A stretch of 64,000 bases of DNA from Prorocentrum cordatum (taxonomy: Eukaryota > Sar > Dinophyceae > Prorocentrales > Prorocentraceae). The stretch lies in NCBI GenBank assembly GCA_963575745.1, contig CAUYUJ010015014.1:296731-360730 (forward strand). Direction: 5' to 3'. A program made the translations under genes and the position numbers. Below the pieces are notes generated by a model that was given only the letters and a program-made list of their open reading frames with translations, did not search any database and was not told the DNA's origin. Numbering within the stretch: the stretch's first letter is position 1; every line of letters begins with the position of its first letter. Shown here piece by piece: positions 52,133 through 63,471 of this stretch.

Positions 52133-52195
52133 TGTATGTATGTTTGTTTGTATGTGTGTATGTATGTATGTATGTATGTATGTATGTATGAAAGA
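51800..52195. repeat. TAATG, GTAT and TGAA microsatellites
   Basis: (TAATG)n at 51810-51862, (GTAT)n from 51865, (TGAA)n at 52046-52102, then (TATG)n to 52190. It begins at the 3' end of the composite element. Confidence 0.95.
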
Positions 52196-52219
52196 GCGGT
52201 TCCTACCGCTGCTGGCGGA

Positions 52220-52445
52220 AAATCCGGGGGGGTCGTGGGTGGGTCGCGATGGGTCGCGGGTGGGTCGCGGGTTGGTCGCGGGTGGGTCGCGGCGTCCCGC
52301 CCGCTGAGCATCACCGCCCCCGCGTTGGCGGTCGACTTGGAGGTCGCGGAGTTGGAAGTTGGAAGTTGGAGGAGGAGGAGGAGGAGGAGGAGGAGGAGGA
52401 GGAGGAGGAGGAGGGAGGAGGAGGGAGGGGGAGGACTTGGAAGTC
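52220..52445. repeat. GGGTGGGTCGC run and GGA tract
   Basis: About six 11-bp GGGTGGGTCGC units (52225-52290), then (GGA)n at 52368-52430. Confidence 0.85.
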
Positions 52446-52789
52446 TCTGTACCCGCTGGCCGACGGGGATGCCGAGGGCGCGGCGCCCTTCGGGGCAGCG
52501 CGAGGCCGCACCTCTTGGCCGCACCCGTCGGGGGCCCGAGCCCTTCGCGGCAGTCGCGTTGCGACCCACGGGGGGTCCCGAGGAAGGCAAGGCGCCGTTC
52601 TCGAATGAGGAACGCCACAAACTCACCACCCACCAAACCACCCCAACCCAACCCGAAGGCTCAGATTTACCCTTGATTTCTAGTGGGGGGGGGGGGGGTC
52701 TGGGAACACTGGAAAAACACATGGAGCCCAGCCCATACCCCCCCCAACCCGAAATTCGGGTCTTCGGGTTGGGTTGGGGTGGTCAGGTA

Positions 52790-52925
52790 GGTAGTCACAA
52801 ACATGAACTTTTGTCGCTCCGCGCGGATTTCTTAGATCTGCGCTGGGCCCCCCGGGCGGCGCCTTCGGCGCCCCTCCTCCTCCTCCTCCTCCTCCTCCTC
52901 CTCCTCCCCCTCCTCCTCCTTGCAT
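52790..52925. repeat. Half-copy of the 13.6-kb MITE arm plus CTC tract
   Basis: AACATGAACTTTTGTCGCTC then CGCGCGGATTTCTTAGATC matches one arm of the 13635-13803 element. It ends in GGCGCCTTCGGCGCC and (CTC)n. The partner arm is absent. Confidence 0.6.
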
Positions 52926-53310
52926 GACGCAGTGCTGGTGCAACTCCCACCGCTGCCCACTACTGCAATATGCAGTGGTTGCGTTCCGGCGCACTTGCAT
53001 TCAGCCCGGACATGTCTTTTGTATGAGTTTCCCCTTGCCTCCTATACGACAATTTATTATGTCGATGCGCTGTCCAGCTGCGGCTTCTTGCGTGCGTGGG
53101 CAGCCCTCGTCACCACCGCTGCATTCGCCTCGAAATCTTAGTCATAACGCATCCCAGGAGAGGTCTGGGGAGTGGCGGCGTCGGCTCCTCCCACTCTCCC
53201 CAGGTAAAAGTCAAGCACCGTGTGAGTCAGACGGGGTGAGGTAGGCACCAGGTGAGCGAGGCGGGCCAAATTCGTTCAATCACCAGAGAAAATACATGAA
53301 TTGTTTTTTG
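52926..53310. other. No recognised gene
   Basis: One + frame (Cys- and Pro-rich) is open over about 320 bp but shows no domain. Confidence 0.3.
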
Positions 53311-53420
53311 GGGGTGCTCTCTGGGCGTCTTGGAGGCCTCGTCTGGAGGCCGTCTTGAGTCTTGGAGCGATCTTTCGGCGAATCGGAGCCCTCTTGGACA
53401 CATCGGAGGATTCGGCAGGT
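53311..53420 (+). repeat. Degenerate CTTGGG-family fragment
   Basis: CTCTGGGCGTCTTGGAGGCC with following CTTGGAGCGATCTTTCGGCG resembles the core and flanking repeats of the family. Confidence 0.45.
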
Positions 53421-54086
53421 TGTTTTCGGTGGACACAGCATCCAGAGGACCGGCAGGAAATACCCAAGAACTCACGGGAAACATCCCAGGATACGCCCGA
53501 AACGCCTTGAACTTTGCGAGTCCGGGTCCTCGCGACGCTGCAATCTTGGCTGCAGCAGCAGCACAATTGTGAGCCTCGGGGCGTTCCTTTTCGTGCCAAA
53601 GGCACGTTGGCGGATAATTGACACTGAATAGATGCACGCGCGTGTGTATGCACACGCGCACACACACTAATGTTCAGCGGCTGTGTATGTATCAGAACGA
53701 ATGTTCCGCCCCTTCCTCCCTCTCTCCTGCCTCTTCTCGGAGGAGGACGACGAAGACGACGATGACGCCGACGATGACGATGGAGCTGAACGAGGCACTG
53801 GGGAAAGGAGTGAGGGCGAAGGAGGATGTCGATTCCCTGAAGATATCGTCTCGCGAAGGTCTCGCTTGCTTAACACTTGCTGATGATTTTAGATGTAATG
53901 TGAGACCCGCCGAGTCCGCCTCAATTCACCAGCCGGCTGTCAAAAGCAAGCTCCAGACTCCGACTCGGAGGAAAAGGCTCCGCGCGCGTGGTAAGCTAAC
54001 TATGCTGCACGCGGGGGGAGGACGAGGAGGCGGTCTCGACCTCTAAGTCCGTAACCGTTGTGGCTTCAGCGCGAGGCTGACTTACC

Positions 54087-54088
54087 AG
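54087..54088 (+). promoter_or_regulatory. Candidate spliced-leader acceptor (TTACCAG), copy 2
   Basis: Same position and sequence as in copy 1, 34 bases before the start codon. Confidence 0.3.
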
Positions 54089-54122
54089 TTCCTCCGCATT
54101 CCCCCCATCCCTCCACAAAGCA

Positions 54123-56575
54123 ATGACGCGGGCTGCGATGACGCTGCTGCTCGCCGTGACCATCCGCTGCGCCCTCGGCGCAGCGACCGTCGCCGCCGAC
54201 GCGGCTCCCCGCGGCCAGCGGAGCCGCCAGTCCACCGCCGCCCGCGGCCACAGCCATTCTGAGCTGAACGGCCTCGAGGACGCCCATCCTCGGCGGCGGG
54301 CGAGGGGGGGAAGTGAGAAGAAGAAGGCCTCCTCAGAAAGTTCGGATGTCTCCTGGCCTTTGAGAAGCTTTCCAGGCCTTCCCCGAAGAAAGAACGAAAC
54401 TTCTCAGAAGGCGCGAGGGCTTCTGAAAAGTCCTTCTGAGAAGGCCTTCTCCTTCTCACGTCCCCTCTCGCTTGCCGCCGACATCCTTACCGTGGCCACT
54501 CCGCGCACGGGGGGGAGGCTGCCGAGTTGCACCGCACCAAGGGCCACGCGCACCACGCCGCGGCCGGCGGTCCCGCGGACAAGGAGAAGCACGCCACGGC
54601 GGCGCACGCGAGGGGCTCCCCAACGTCGGCCGAGGAGGGCTCCAAGGCCCCCGAGTGGGGGGGGGGGGATGCCTCGGAGGCGAGCCCGGGTGCGGAGCCC
54701 GAGGAGGACGCCGAGGAGCTGGATGCCGAGGCGGAGGAGCCCGAGCACGCGGATGCCGAGGACGTCGGTCGTTGCGCAACAGGGGGGACGAAAGATGGGG
54801 GGGGGGGTGAAGAAAAGGGCACCTTCGGTGCCCTACAGCCAAGGGAGGAAAAGCCTCCCGGACCCGAGAAGTGGCGTTTGCTGAACGGCCCTGGGCGTTT
54901 GCTAAACAGCCCTGGCCTGTTCGATTCCTCTTGTGGGTGCGTTTACTCAACCGCTTCGCGTGTCGGGGTGAATTCTTATGGGGGTCGATCTTCTGCCATC
55001 AACAAAGGGGCCCTCTGGTGCCAAAGAGGGGCACGAAAGGTTCACGCTTTCCCGCCCCCCAATGATGGAGGATTTCCACGAAGGGCTTAGGCGACCCGTC
55101 CTCCTCCTCCTCCTCCTCCTCCTCCTCCCTCCTCCTCCCTCCTCCTCCTCCTCCTCCTCCTCCTCCGCCTCCTCCTCCTCCTCCTCCTCCTCCTCCTCCT
55201 CCTCCTCCTCCTCCTCCTCCTCCTCCCTCCGCCTCCCTCTCTTCCTCCGCTTCCTCCTACTCCTCCTCCTTCTATCCTCCTTCTCCTCCTCCTCCCCCTC
55301 TCCCTCCTCCACCTCCTCCTCCTCCTCCTCCTCCTCCTCCACCTCCTTCTCGGGTCGCCTGCCGCCCCGAGAGAAATCGTGCACCCATTGATCGCCCTGC
55401 CATGAAGCAGCGCCGAAGGATGGCGCCGAGGACTTCGAGGGCCCCGTGGAAGCCCACCTGCCCCGGCGCGGCCGCGTGCACCTCGCGGTCGACGCGGCCG
55501 GGAACGCCGCGGAGGTGAGGGGGGGCGGTGGGCCCGTCATGCGGAGGTACAACCACACCAGCGGCACCGACTTCGACGACCTGGAGGATGGAGGGAAGAG
55601 ACACGGGGACCATGACCGAGATGCCGCGTGGATCTTGTCGATGCCGATCCTGGTCATGGTCCATGACGGCCGTCGCCGCGTCGCGATGATGAGCCGCGAA
55701 TTGACGCCGACCAAGATCGACGGTGACCAAGGTCGAAATGGCATTTGCGCGTTCAGTCTTGGTCATGGTCTCCTTTGCCTTCCCCTCCAGAGGAGGACTC
55801 CCTGGTCGAGGAAGACGCCGACCTGAGGGCGCAAGCCAGGAGGTCGGGCTGGTGGTCCCGGCGCCGCGCGCCCCCCCGCCGCCGGCGCGCGCCCGCCCCA
55901 GTGCATTGCGCGTGGGCGGCGTGGGGTGCGTGGGGAACACAGGGGCAATGATAGGGGGGGAATAGGCATAGGGGGGTATGCATCGACCCCCAATCGCCCA
56001 TTGATCGTCGATAGGGGCCCGATAGCCCAACCTGTCCAGGAAGGTGCGGATTCATTTTCGGAGGCCTATCGCCGATGTATCGGCGATGTATCGCCGATTC
56101 CAGGTCGATGCATCCCCCCCCTATGTCAGTCCCCCCCTATCGTTGTCCCTCAGGAACGTGCAGCGCGACCTGCGGCGAGGGTAAGCAGTCGGCCACACGC
56201 AGAGTCGCCACTGCGCAGCTGAACGGGGGACGTGCGTGCACCGGCGAGACGGCGAAGACTCAGACGTGCCAGATCCAGAAGTGCACCACAACCTCGACGA
56301 CCACCACTACCACAACCTCCACAAGCACCACGACGACCACCAAGAAGGTCCGAGCAGGAGATCGACTGCACAATTGATTCACCCCAGAGTTGCTTGTTCG
56401 TCGTCGCAAACAGACATATTTTTATTTGTAGATGCCGAAAACAAACTAAGAGGTGAATCAATTCTGCAGCCGATCTCCTACCCGAAAGGTCGTGAAGGCG
56501 GGCGCCTCGCGCCCCGCTGGCGGGGTCGCGCTGGCGCTGCTGCTGGCGCTCGGGGCGGCCCAGCCGCTGCTCTGA
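54123..56575 (+). CDS. Secreted or membrane-attached TSP1-domain protein, copy 2
   Basis: Same six-exon model: 54123-54278, 54518-54760, 55431-55583, 55793-55934, 56154-56347 and 56489-56575, giving 324 residues. One extra Gly codon lies in exon 2 (a longer G run near 54660). The signal peptide, the WxxWxxW and CSATCGEG motifs, all six TSP1 Cys, the Thr-rich linker and the hydrophobic tail are kept. Amino-acid differences are few, for example Arg for Lys and Leu for Arg within the TSP1 loop (RVATAQLNGG versus KVATVQRNGG). No frameshift or stop occurs in the spliced frame, so both copies look functional. All introns are at the same positions as in copy 1, so they predate the duplication. Confidence 0.78.
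54279..54517 (+). mobile_element. TSP1 copy 2 intron 1 with GAGAAGAAG inverted-repeat element
   Basis: 239 bp, one base shorter than copy 1 in the CCCC run near its right end. Unspliced, the frame would be lost; spliced GA-AG it is kept. Confidence 0.6.
54761..55430 (+). other. TSP1 copy 2 intron 2 (670 bp, GA-AG)
   Basis: Same GCCGAGGAC direct repeats as copy 1. It is longer mainly because of its (CTC)n tract (55099-55355) and a small CTTCGGTGCC insertion near 54825. Confidence 0.65.
55584..55792 (+). mobile_element. TSP1 copy 2 intron 3 inverted-repeat element
   Basis: 209 bp, the same length as copy 1, with both GGACCATGACC-type arms and GGAGGA direct repeats. Confidence 0.7.
55935..56153 (+). 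mobile_element. TSP1 copy 2 intron 4 inverted-repeat element
   Basis: GGAAC direct repeats (55934-55938 and 56153-56157) and long arms as in copy 1. The interior is 13 bp longer, with an extra CGGCGATGTATCG unit near 56080. Confidence 0.8.
56348..56488 (+). mobile_element. TSP1 copy 2 intron 5 inverted-repeat element
   Basis: 141 bp; the loop lost about 29 bp relative to copy 1. The arms (TTGATTCACC / GGTGAATCAA) and the AAGGTC duplication are kept. Confidence 0.78.
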
Positions 56576-56649
56576 GGCTCCCAGGGGCGTCGGCGGACCC
56601 TTGGCGTGATCAGAACTCCTCGCGGAGCTTCTTCGCCGATGGCTACCCA

Positions 56650-57070
56650 GCTCCTCCTCCTCCTCCTGCTCCGACACCTCCTCCTCCTCCTCCTCCTCCT
56701 CCTCCGATACCTCCTCCTTCGATACCTCCTCCTCCTCCTTCTCCTCCTCCGATACCTTCGCCTCCTCCTCCTCCGATACCTCCCCCTCCTCCTCCCCTCC
56801 TCCTCATGCTTCGATACCTCGTCCTCCTCCTCCTCCTCCTCCTCCTCCTCCTCCTCCTCCTCCGATACTCCTCCTCCTCCTCCGCCTCCTCCGCCTCCTC
56901 CTCCGATACCTCCCCCTCCTCCGAAGTTCCTCCGCCTCTTCCTCCGATACCTCCTTCTCCTCCTCGCCTCCTCCTCCTCCTCCTCCTCCTCCTCCTGCTT
57001 CGATATCTCCTCATCCTCCTCCTGCTCCGAAACCTCCTCTTCCTCCTACTCCTCCGATGCCGCCTTCTCC
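56650..57070. repeat. (CTC)n tract with CGATACCTC motifs
   Basis: Counterpart of 21410-22065 in copy 2, about 200 bp shorter. Confidence 0.85.
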
Positions 57071-57307
57071 TTTCATGCCTCCTCCACGGCTAGCTCCAAG
57101 CGCTTCTCCAGCGGTTCAGCGGAGGACAGGGAGACATGTTGGCTGGCGTTCCTTCCCCGCGGGGCGGAGCCCCTTTTGCTCCTCGTCCTGCTGCTCTCCC
57201 TTTCTGCCACGGCTTGCGCACCTCTTTCTCGGGGCGTCCATGAGAGAGCGGCAGAGGGGAGCGAGAGGGAAAACAATGTTCACGCTTCGCGTACAGTGGA
57301 GGCCCAT

Positions 57308-57455
57308 CCCAAGAAACACCTTGCTTGCTTCCAGGGTGCCCTGGGTTTCTTGGGCTTCGATGGTTTTGCTGTGGAAGGCGTGACGCTCCCGCTCCAAACA
57401 TCCATGGACGCTCTCGGGTTCCAGGGTCGGGTTTCTTGTGGAAGGTGTCTTGTGG
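57308..57455. repeat. Dispersed CCAAGAAACACC hairpin repeat, copy 2
   Basis: Part of the duplicated segment; matches 22277-22430. Confidence 0.75.
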
Positions 57456-57589
57456 CCGGGCCCCTACTGTATCCCCGCCAGCCCGCTCAGGAACGCTACC
57501 GCTGAGAGCTGGCGGGAAACGGGCCAGGGAGCCTGAAGCCATGCCCCGGCGGGTCGCCTTCGTCGGGAACGTGTCGAATTGTGTCGGAA

Positions 57590-58245
57590 GAGACAGGAGG
57601 AGGAGGAGGAGGAGCAGGAGGAGGAGGAGGAGGAGGAGGAGGAGGAGGAGGGGAGGAGGGCGGAGGAGGAGGAGGAGGAGGAGGAGGAGGAGGAGGAGGG
57701 GAGGGGGGGAGGGAAGGGAGGAGGAGGAGGGGAGGAGGAGGAGGAGGGAGGAGGAGGAGGAGGAGGAGGAGAGGAGAGGAGGAGGGGTGAGGAGGAGGAG
57801 GAGGAGGAGGAGGAGGAGGAGGAGAGGAGAGAGGAGGAGGAGGAGAGGAGGAGGAGAGGAGGAGGAGGAGGAGGGAGGAGGAGGGGAGGAGGAGTAGGGA
57901 GGAGGAGGAGGATGAGGAGGAGGAGGAGGATGAGGAGGAGGGAGGAGGATGAGAGAGGAGGAGGAGGAGGAGGAGGAGGAGGAGGAGGAGGGGAGGAGGA
58001 GGAGGAGAGGGAGGAGCAGGAGGAGGAGGGCGATGACGAGGAGGAGAAGGCACAGGAGGACGAGCACGGGAACGAGGAGGACGAGGTTGGATGAAGATGG
58101 CGAGGAGGAGGAGGAGGAGGAGGAGGAACGAGGAAGAGGAGGGACAGAGCAGAGATGACCAGAACGAAGAGGAGGGAGAGGAGGAGAAGTATGAGAAGGA
58201 AGAGGAGGATAAAGGTGGGAATGGGAAACATTAGGATGAGCATGA
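57590..58245. repeat. GGA purine tract (~0.65 kb)
   Basis: Nearly pure (GGA)n/(GAG)n with GGGAGG variants. The complement gives Ser/Pro/Leu-rich frames that are artefacts. A degenerate GAT/GAC zone follows to 58290. Confidence 0.95.
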
Positions 58246-58365
58246 AGAGGATTAGGATGACGACGGCGATGACGAGGACAAGGACTCTGGCAGCCATGTT
58301 GGGGTCTTCCTGGGGCCGTTTTAGCCGTTCGCTTCGGTCTCCCTGTCTGCCTTGCAGTTTATATA

Positions 58366-59390
58366 CGTGCGCCGCCGCGCCACGTTTGACTTAAGACATT
58401 CGTGACGATAGGACGCCGCTACAGTCTCAGCGGGCGCGAATAGATGTGCATATGCGTAGCACCCCGCAATTGCGGATAAGAGTGAGGGGGCGGGCGCGGG
58501 CGACGCGGGCGTCGAGCCGGCGGACCTCGCGGCCCTGACGGATGCGAAAGAAGCTTGGAAATAATACAAAAGAAGCCCGCCGCAGGCGCCGAATTTTTTG
58601 GGTTGGTCGCGGAGTGGGTGGCGGGTGGGTCGCGGGTGAGTCGCGGTGGGTCGCGGGTGGGGCCAGGTGGGTCGCGGGTGGGTCTCGGGGTGGGTCGCAG
58701 GTGGGTCGCGGATGGGTCGCCGATGCAAAAGAAATCCGCCGCAGGCGCCAAAGTTTTGGCCTGTTCAATGAACGTAGTTTAGGGTCGCGGGTGGGTCGCG
58801 GGCTCCCCACCTCCACCTGGAAGGAATTCAAAAACAGCCCGCCGCAGGCGCCGAAAATTTCGGTGTGTATACTGAACGCGGTTTGGGACGCGGCTGGGTC
58901 GCAGGTTCTCCACCTGGAACGACCTGGGACGAATGCAAAAGAAACCCGCCGCAGGCGCCGAACATTTCGGGTGGGTCGCGGGGTGGGTCGCGGGTGGGTC
59001 GCGGGTGGGTCGTGCTGCGTCGCGGGAGGGTCGCGGGTGGGTCGCGGGTGGGTCGCCAGGTGGGTCGCGGGTGGGCGCGAGTGGGTCGCCTGGGGGGTCT
59101 CGGGGTGGGTCGCGGGAGGCGGGTGGGTCGCGCATGGGTCGCGGGGTGGGTCGTGGGTGGGTCGCGGGGTGGGTCGCGGGTGGGTCGCGGGTGGGTCGCG
59201 GGGTGGGTCGCGGGGTGGGTCGCGGGTGGGTCGCGGGGCGTGTCGCGGGTGGGACGACGACAAAAACAAGCAACAACAATCAACAAACAGCAACAGGAAC
59301 AACAACAAGAATCCGCATCGCGGAAGTCCACTTCAGCCACGCACCCAAGGACAGTGAATGACCATTCGGTTCAGCCCCCTCACTCTGATA
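58366..59390 (+). repeat. GGGTGGGTCGC composite element, tandem copy 1
   Basis: Modules in order: ATACGTGCGCCGC with TTGACTTAAGACATTCGTGA; CACCCCGCAATTGCGGATAA; GCAGGCGCC-containing sub-blocks repeated three times (each with CCCGCCGCAGGCGCCGAA) separated by 11-bp GGGTGGGTCGC runs; (AAC)n; and the tail GTTCGGTTCAGCCCCCTCAC. It is followed directly by a second full copy. Confidence 0.88.
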
Positions 59391-60363
59391 TACGTGCGCC
59401 GCTGCGCGCGCTTGACTTAAGACATTCGTGACGATAGGACGCGGCTACAGTCTCAGCGGGCGCTACTAGATGTGTATATGCGTAGCACCCCGCAATTGCG
59501 GATAAGAGTGAGGGGGCGGGCGCGGGCGACGCGGACGTCGAGCCGGCGGACCTCGTGACCCTCACGAATGCAAAAGAAGTCTTGAACGACTGCAAAAGAA
59601 ACCCGCCGCAGGCGCCGAAAATTTTGGGTTGGTCGCGGGGGTGGGTGGCGGGTGGGTCGCGGGTGGGTCGCGGTGGGTCGCGGGTGGTTCGCGGGTTGGT
59701 CGCGGTTGGGTCGCGGGGTGGGTTGCGGGGAGGTCTCGGGGTGGGTCGCGGGTGGGTCGCGCGTGGGTCGCCAATGCAAAAGAAATCCGCCGCAGGCGCC
59801 AAAGTTTTGGCTTGTTCAATGAACGTAGTTTGGGGTCGCGGGTGGGTCGCGGGCTCCCCACCTCCACCTGGAAGGAATTCAAAAACAGCCCGCCGCAGGC
59901 GCCGAAAATTTCGATGTGTATACTGAACGCGGTTTGGGTCGCGGCTGGGTCGCAGGTTCTCCACCTGGAACGACCTGGAACGAATGCAAAAGAAACCCGC
60001 CGCAGGCGCCGAAAATTTCTGGTGGGTCGCCAGGTGGGTCGCGGGTGGGTCGCGGGTGGGTCGCGCTGCGTCGCGGGAGGGTCGCGGGTGGGTCGCGGGT
60101 GGGTCGCGGGTGGGTCGCGGGTGGGTCGCGGTTGGGTCGCGGGTGGGTCGCGGGGTGGGTCGCGGGTGGGTCGCGCATGGGTCGCGGGGTGGGTCGTGGG
60201 TGTGTCGCGGGGTGGGTCGCGGGTGGGTCGCGGGGCGGGTCGCGGGTGGGACGACGACAACAACAAACAGCAACAACAACAAGAATCCGCATCGCGGAAG
60301 TCCACTTCAGCCACGCACCCAGGGACAGTGAATGACCGTTCGGTTCAGCCCCCTTACTCTGAT
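59391..60363 (+). repeat. GGGTGGGTCGC composite element, tandem copy 2
   Basis: Head-to-tail repeat of the preceding 1.03-kb unit with the same module order. The main differences are in 11-bp copy number and a shorter (AAC)n. It ends at CTTACTCTGAT. Confidence 0.88.
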
Positions 60364-61010
60364 TTTTGATCTTTCGTCGGAAGTCCGCTTGTAGGAGTTC
60401 ACGCCCGACCTAAGCTTAGCGGGCTCCATGTCGAGAGTGCACGCCGCGCAGACGGCGCTCGGAAACCTCTTATAGCGCCACGGCTGGTGCGACGAGTAGG
60501 CTTCCAGGAGTTGCCTGACCTGACCGACCGCTCTCCTCCCCGAGCCTCGTTCCTTTTCCCTCCTGTTTCCTCTTCGTCCTTCCTTTCTCGTCTGTGCTCC
60601 TCTTAATTCCTCCCCTCTCCTCCTCCCTCTTCCTTCGCCCTCCCTTCTCATCCCTCTTCCTCCTCCCTCCTCATCCTCATTTCTTGTCGCTCTTTCTCCA
60701 TCCGTTCGTCCTGCTCCGATTCAACCCCGATACATCCCGACGGTCCGATACGGCCAGATGATCGCGCGCGGTCGCTGTGCATCCTGGCGCGGCCGATCCG
60801 ATTCGAGTGCGACCCCGTGCCGATTCGGACCGATCCGATGCTCGTTCTCATTCGGTACCGACTGCTCCCGACCCCTCCTAGCACCCGGAGCTGCCATCCT
60901 CCAGTTCGCCCCCTCGCCGCGCCATGAAGGAGAGGGATGGTGAGCGGAGTGGGTCCCAGACCTCGAAGGTTTCCCCCCAACCAGTTCAGAATCCCAAATA
61001 CAGTGGGGGC
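60364..61010. other. Unassigned, CT-rich then mixed
   Basis: A CCTCCCTCTTCC-type pyrimidine zone (60540-60680), then GATCCGAT/GATTCGG motifs (60760-60860). No gene recognised. Confidence 0.4.
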
Positions 61011-61013
61011 AAT

Positions 61014-61157
61014 GCCAAGAAACACCCTGCTTGCCTCCAGGGTGCCATGGGTTTCTTGGGTTTCGATGGTTTTGCAATGGAAAGCGTGACGTGCCCACAC
61101 CAAAAATCCATGGACGTCCTGGGGTCTCAGGGTTGGGTTTCTTGTGGACTGGCCTCC
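61014..61157. repeat. Dispersed CCAAGAAACACC hairpin repeat, copy 3
   Basis: Diverged copy of 22277-22430 outside the duplication, showing that this repeat moves independently. Confidence 0.7.
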
Positions 61158-61597
61158 ACTGTGGTTTTTGTTGACGGTCCCAGGGCCCGCAGAAGGCCCA
61201 CACCGGGCCCGAAAGCGACGCACAATTGCCAAGGATTTGATTCCCTCCTGCACCCGCTTCCCCCATCCGACGAAGACCTCCCAGTAGTTGCCTCCTAACC
61301 CCATCATGCTCCGTAGCCGAGACGCTGAAACAAGAGCCGCTTTGGGTTCGGAGGGGGCTCGACGTTCCTTGGGTCATTCCGCGGTTGCTCTTCTAGCCCT
61401 CCGCGTGCACCCAGGCTGTTTGGGTACCAGGACGGGGCCTCTTCCCAGACCCAGGCAGAGGCCCCTGGGGTCGCTATGATCTCGTCGTGGTGTCATGGCA
61501 GGAGCTGCACGTTACCCTGTCACGCGCCCGGTCGGTTCAGCGGCAGTGCGAACAAACCAGAAAAACGGGGCTTCGTTCCTCATTGAGTGTCCCTGAT

Positions 61598-61805
61598 TGC
61601 GGCGAGGAGGAGGAGGAGGAGGAGGAGGAGGAGGAGGAAGAGGGAGTTGGCGGAGGAGGAGGAGGAGGAGGAGGAGGAGGAGGAGGAGGAGGAGGAAAGA
61701 AGGCGGCGGCGGAAGGAGGAGGAGGAGGAGGAGGAGGGAGGGAGGTGGAGGAGGAAGGAGGAGGAGGAGGAAGAGGAGGAGGAGGAGAAGGAGGAGGAGC
61801 TCGAT
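61598..61805. repeat. GGA purine tract
   Basis: (GGA)n with AGGAAG and GCGGCGG interruptions. Confidence 0.9.
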
Positions 61806-62580
61806 TCCTGCTCCCCCTCCCCGACTGCGGAGCGCGGGGCACAGGTGAGCGCCCAGCTACGCGCCATCTCGCTGGAGTGCCCCGCGCCGGGGGCGGGAGG
61901 GTGCCTTCGGGAGTCGGGGGTGAGAGGCCGATCTGCGACACAAGTGGTGGCGAGGCGTCCCGGCGTGCCCCGAGGCTCACCAAACCATGTTCTGAGAACC
62001 TCTTGTGGTTTCGGAGAAGTGTTCTTCGAGCATTTCTGGCTGGGACTGTCTCGTTCTTACACATCAGGCTTATGATCTCATAATCTTGTTTGTTCTTAGA
62101 ACAGTTTGGGGTTCTGAAAAGATTTGGTGGTAGGCGTATAGGAATGCCGGGACGGTCGGTCCCTGCTCAAGCGACGCAAATCGATGATATTCAGGACGTA
62201 TGTTAGCCCAGTGGTCAGGAGGGAAACCAATCCACAGGCATGAAGAATCGTCCAGCCCCAGGACAATAGATGGGAAAGCATTGGAAGTGGAGGGGAAGAC
62301 GAACATCTGGGGCGTATGGAAAAATATGGCGGATCCTGGGATTGGTGTCTCTTTATTCAATCGCTTCGCTCATTCCGCCGGCCCATGTTGCATGATCGCT
62401 ACTGCTTCGCCGTGGGCCCGGGGCCATTGTGGCGCCGCCGAGGAGGAAGAAGATGAGGATGGGGAAGGGGAGGGGAGGAGGAGGAGAGGATGAGAAGGAG
62501 ATGAGGAGGATGAAGATAAGTAGGAGGAGGAGGAGGAAGAGGAAGGGGCGGAGGAGGAAGCCTCTCGTTGGCATCTTGTG
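61806..62580. other. Unassigned region with the GGACGGTCGGTCCCTGCT repeat
   Basis: 62125-62168 is the second copy of the short repeat at 12360-12425. A GAGGAGGA-rich zone lies at 62435-62560. No coding exon is recognised. Confidence 0.45.
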
Positions 62581-63220
62581 TTGCTCTTGGGGCCAAACAG
62601 GGTCGTCGTCAAGATGCTTCTCTGGGAGGCCTCTTGGGGTCTTTTCAGAAGCCGTTCGAGGGCGCCTGGGAGGCATTTTTGAAGTCTTCTGGGGGGCCTC
62701 CTGGGGGCCTCCTGGGACCTCTTGGGGGCCTCTTGGCGGCATCTTGGGGCCTCTTTGGGGCCTCTCGGGGCCTCCTGGGGCCCTCTTGGGGCGGAAGGCT
62801 CGAGGTTTTGGTTCGTGGTCCCCCTCTTGGGCCCCTCTTGGGGCCGTCTTGGGGCCGTCTTGGGCCGTCTTGGGCGCCTCTTGGGTCGTCTCGGGGCCCT
62901 CTTGGGCCCTCTTGGGGCCCTCGTGGAAGCCTCTTGGCCCGTCTTGGGGTGCTCTTGGGGGCCTCCTGGGCCGTCTTGGAGCATCGGATGGCCGAAAAGG
63001 GGACAAGGCCCAAATTCTTTCAAAACCATCGTAAAATGTCTGATTTGGGCCTCTCAGGGCCCTCTTGTGAGGCCTCTTGGAGGCCACTTGGAGGCCTCTT
63101 GGGCCGTCTTGAGGTCATCATCGGCGTCTTGGAGCGCTCTTTAGGCGTCTCGGGGGCCCTTTGGGCAGTCTTGGGGGCCTCTTGGGGCATTCTTGGCGCG
63201 CTCTGGGGGGCCTGAGAAGC
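62580..63220 (+). repeat. CTTGGG-family element
   Basis: About 25 units of GGGGCCTCTTGGGGCC/GGGCCGTCTTGG type flanking a core at 62970-63050 (GGAGCATCGGATGGCCGAAA, then CAAAACCATCGTAAAATG). Same orientation and order as 17376-18171, but the CCGCCGACCCCTTG ends are missing. Confidence 0.75.
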
Positions 63221-63408
63221 CACACCCAGGAGGAAAACCATCTCTGAGTAGCAGTGGTCGGGCGGCGGTCGGGGTACTTTTCGCCGGGGGACCCCCAGGG
63301 GCCGCCCCGCACGCGCGAACTAGAAGTATTGTTTAGCAGTTACCGGAGATCTTAGCACGCCTTTGGCCCGTTGGGCCGGCGAATTTTTGTCCTTGGGCCC
63401 CTTCAAGT
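63221..63408. other. Unassigned
   Basis: No gene or repeat recognised, apart from GGGGGACCCCCAGGGGCC near 63284. Confidence 0.3.
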
Positions 63409-63409
63409 T

Positions 63410-63470
<61 letters not shown>
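63409..63470. repeat. (TG)n microsatellite
   Basis: About 30 TG dinucleotides with one early GC variant. Confidence 0.97.

Positions 63471-63471
<1 letters not shown>

Larger units (their letters stand above)
53786..57520 (+). repeat. Segmental duplication, copy 2 (3.7 kb)
   Basis: Direct-orientation match to 18588-22490, 35 kb away. It carries the TSP1 gene, its five introns, both flanks, the CTC tract and the CCAAGAAACACC repeat. Left of it is an unrelated GACGAC-rich stretch; right of it a GGA tract. The composite-element tail abutting copy 1 is absent here. Confidence 0.92.

Noticed and set aside
57090-58297. Ser/Pro/Leu-rich frames of 270-325 residues on the minus strand
   Set aside because: They read through the GGA purine tract; no conserved segment.
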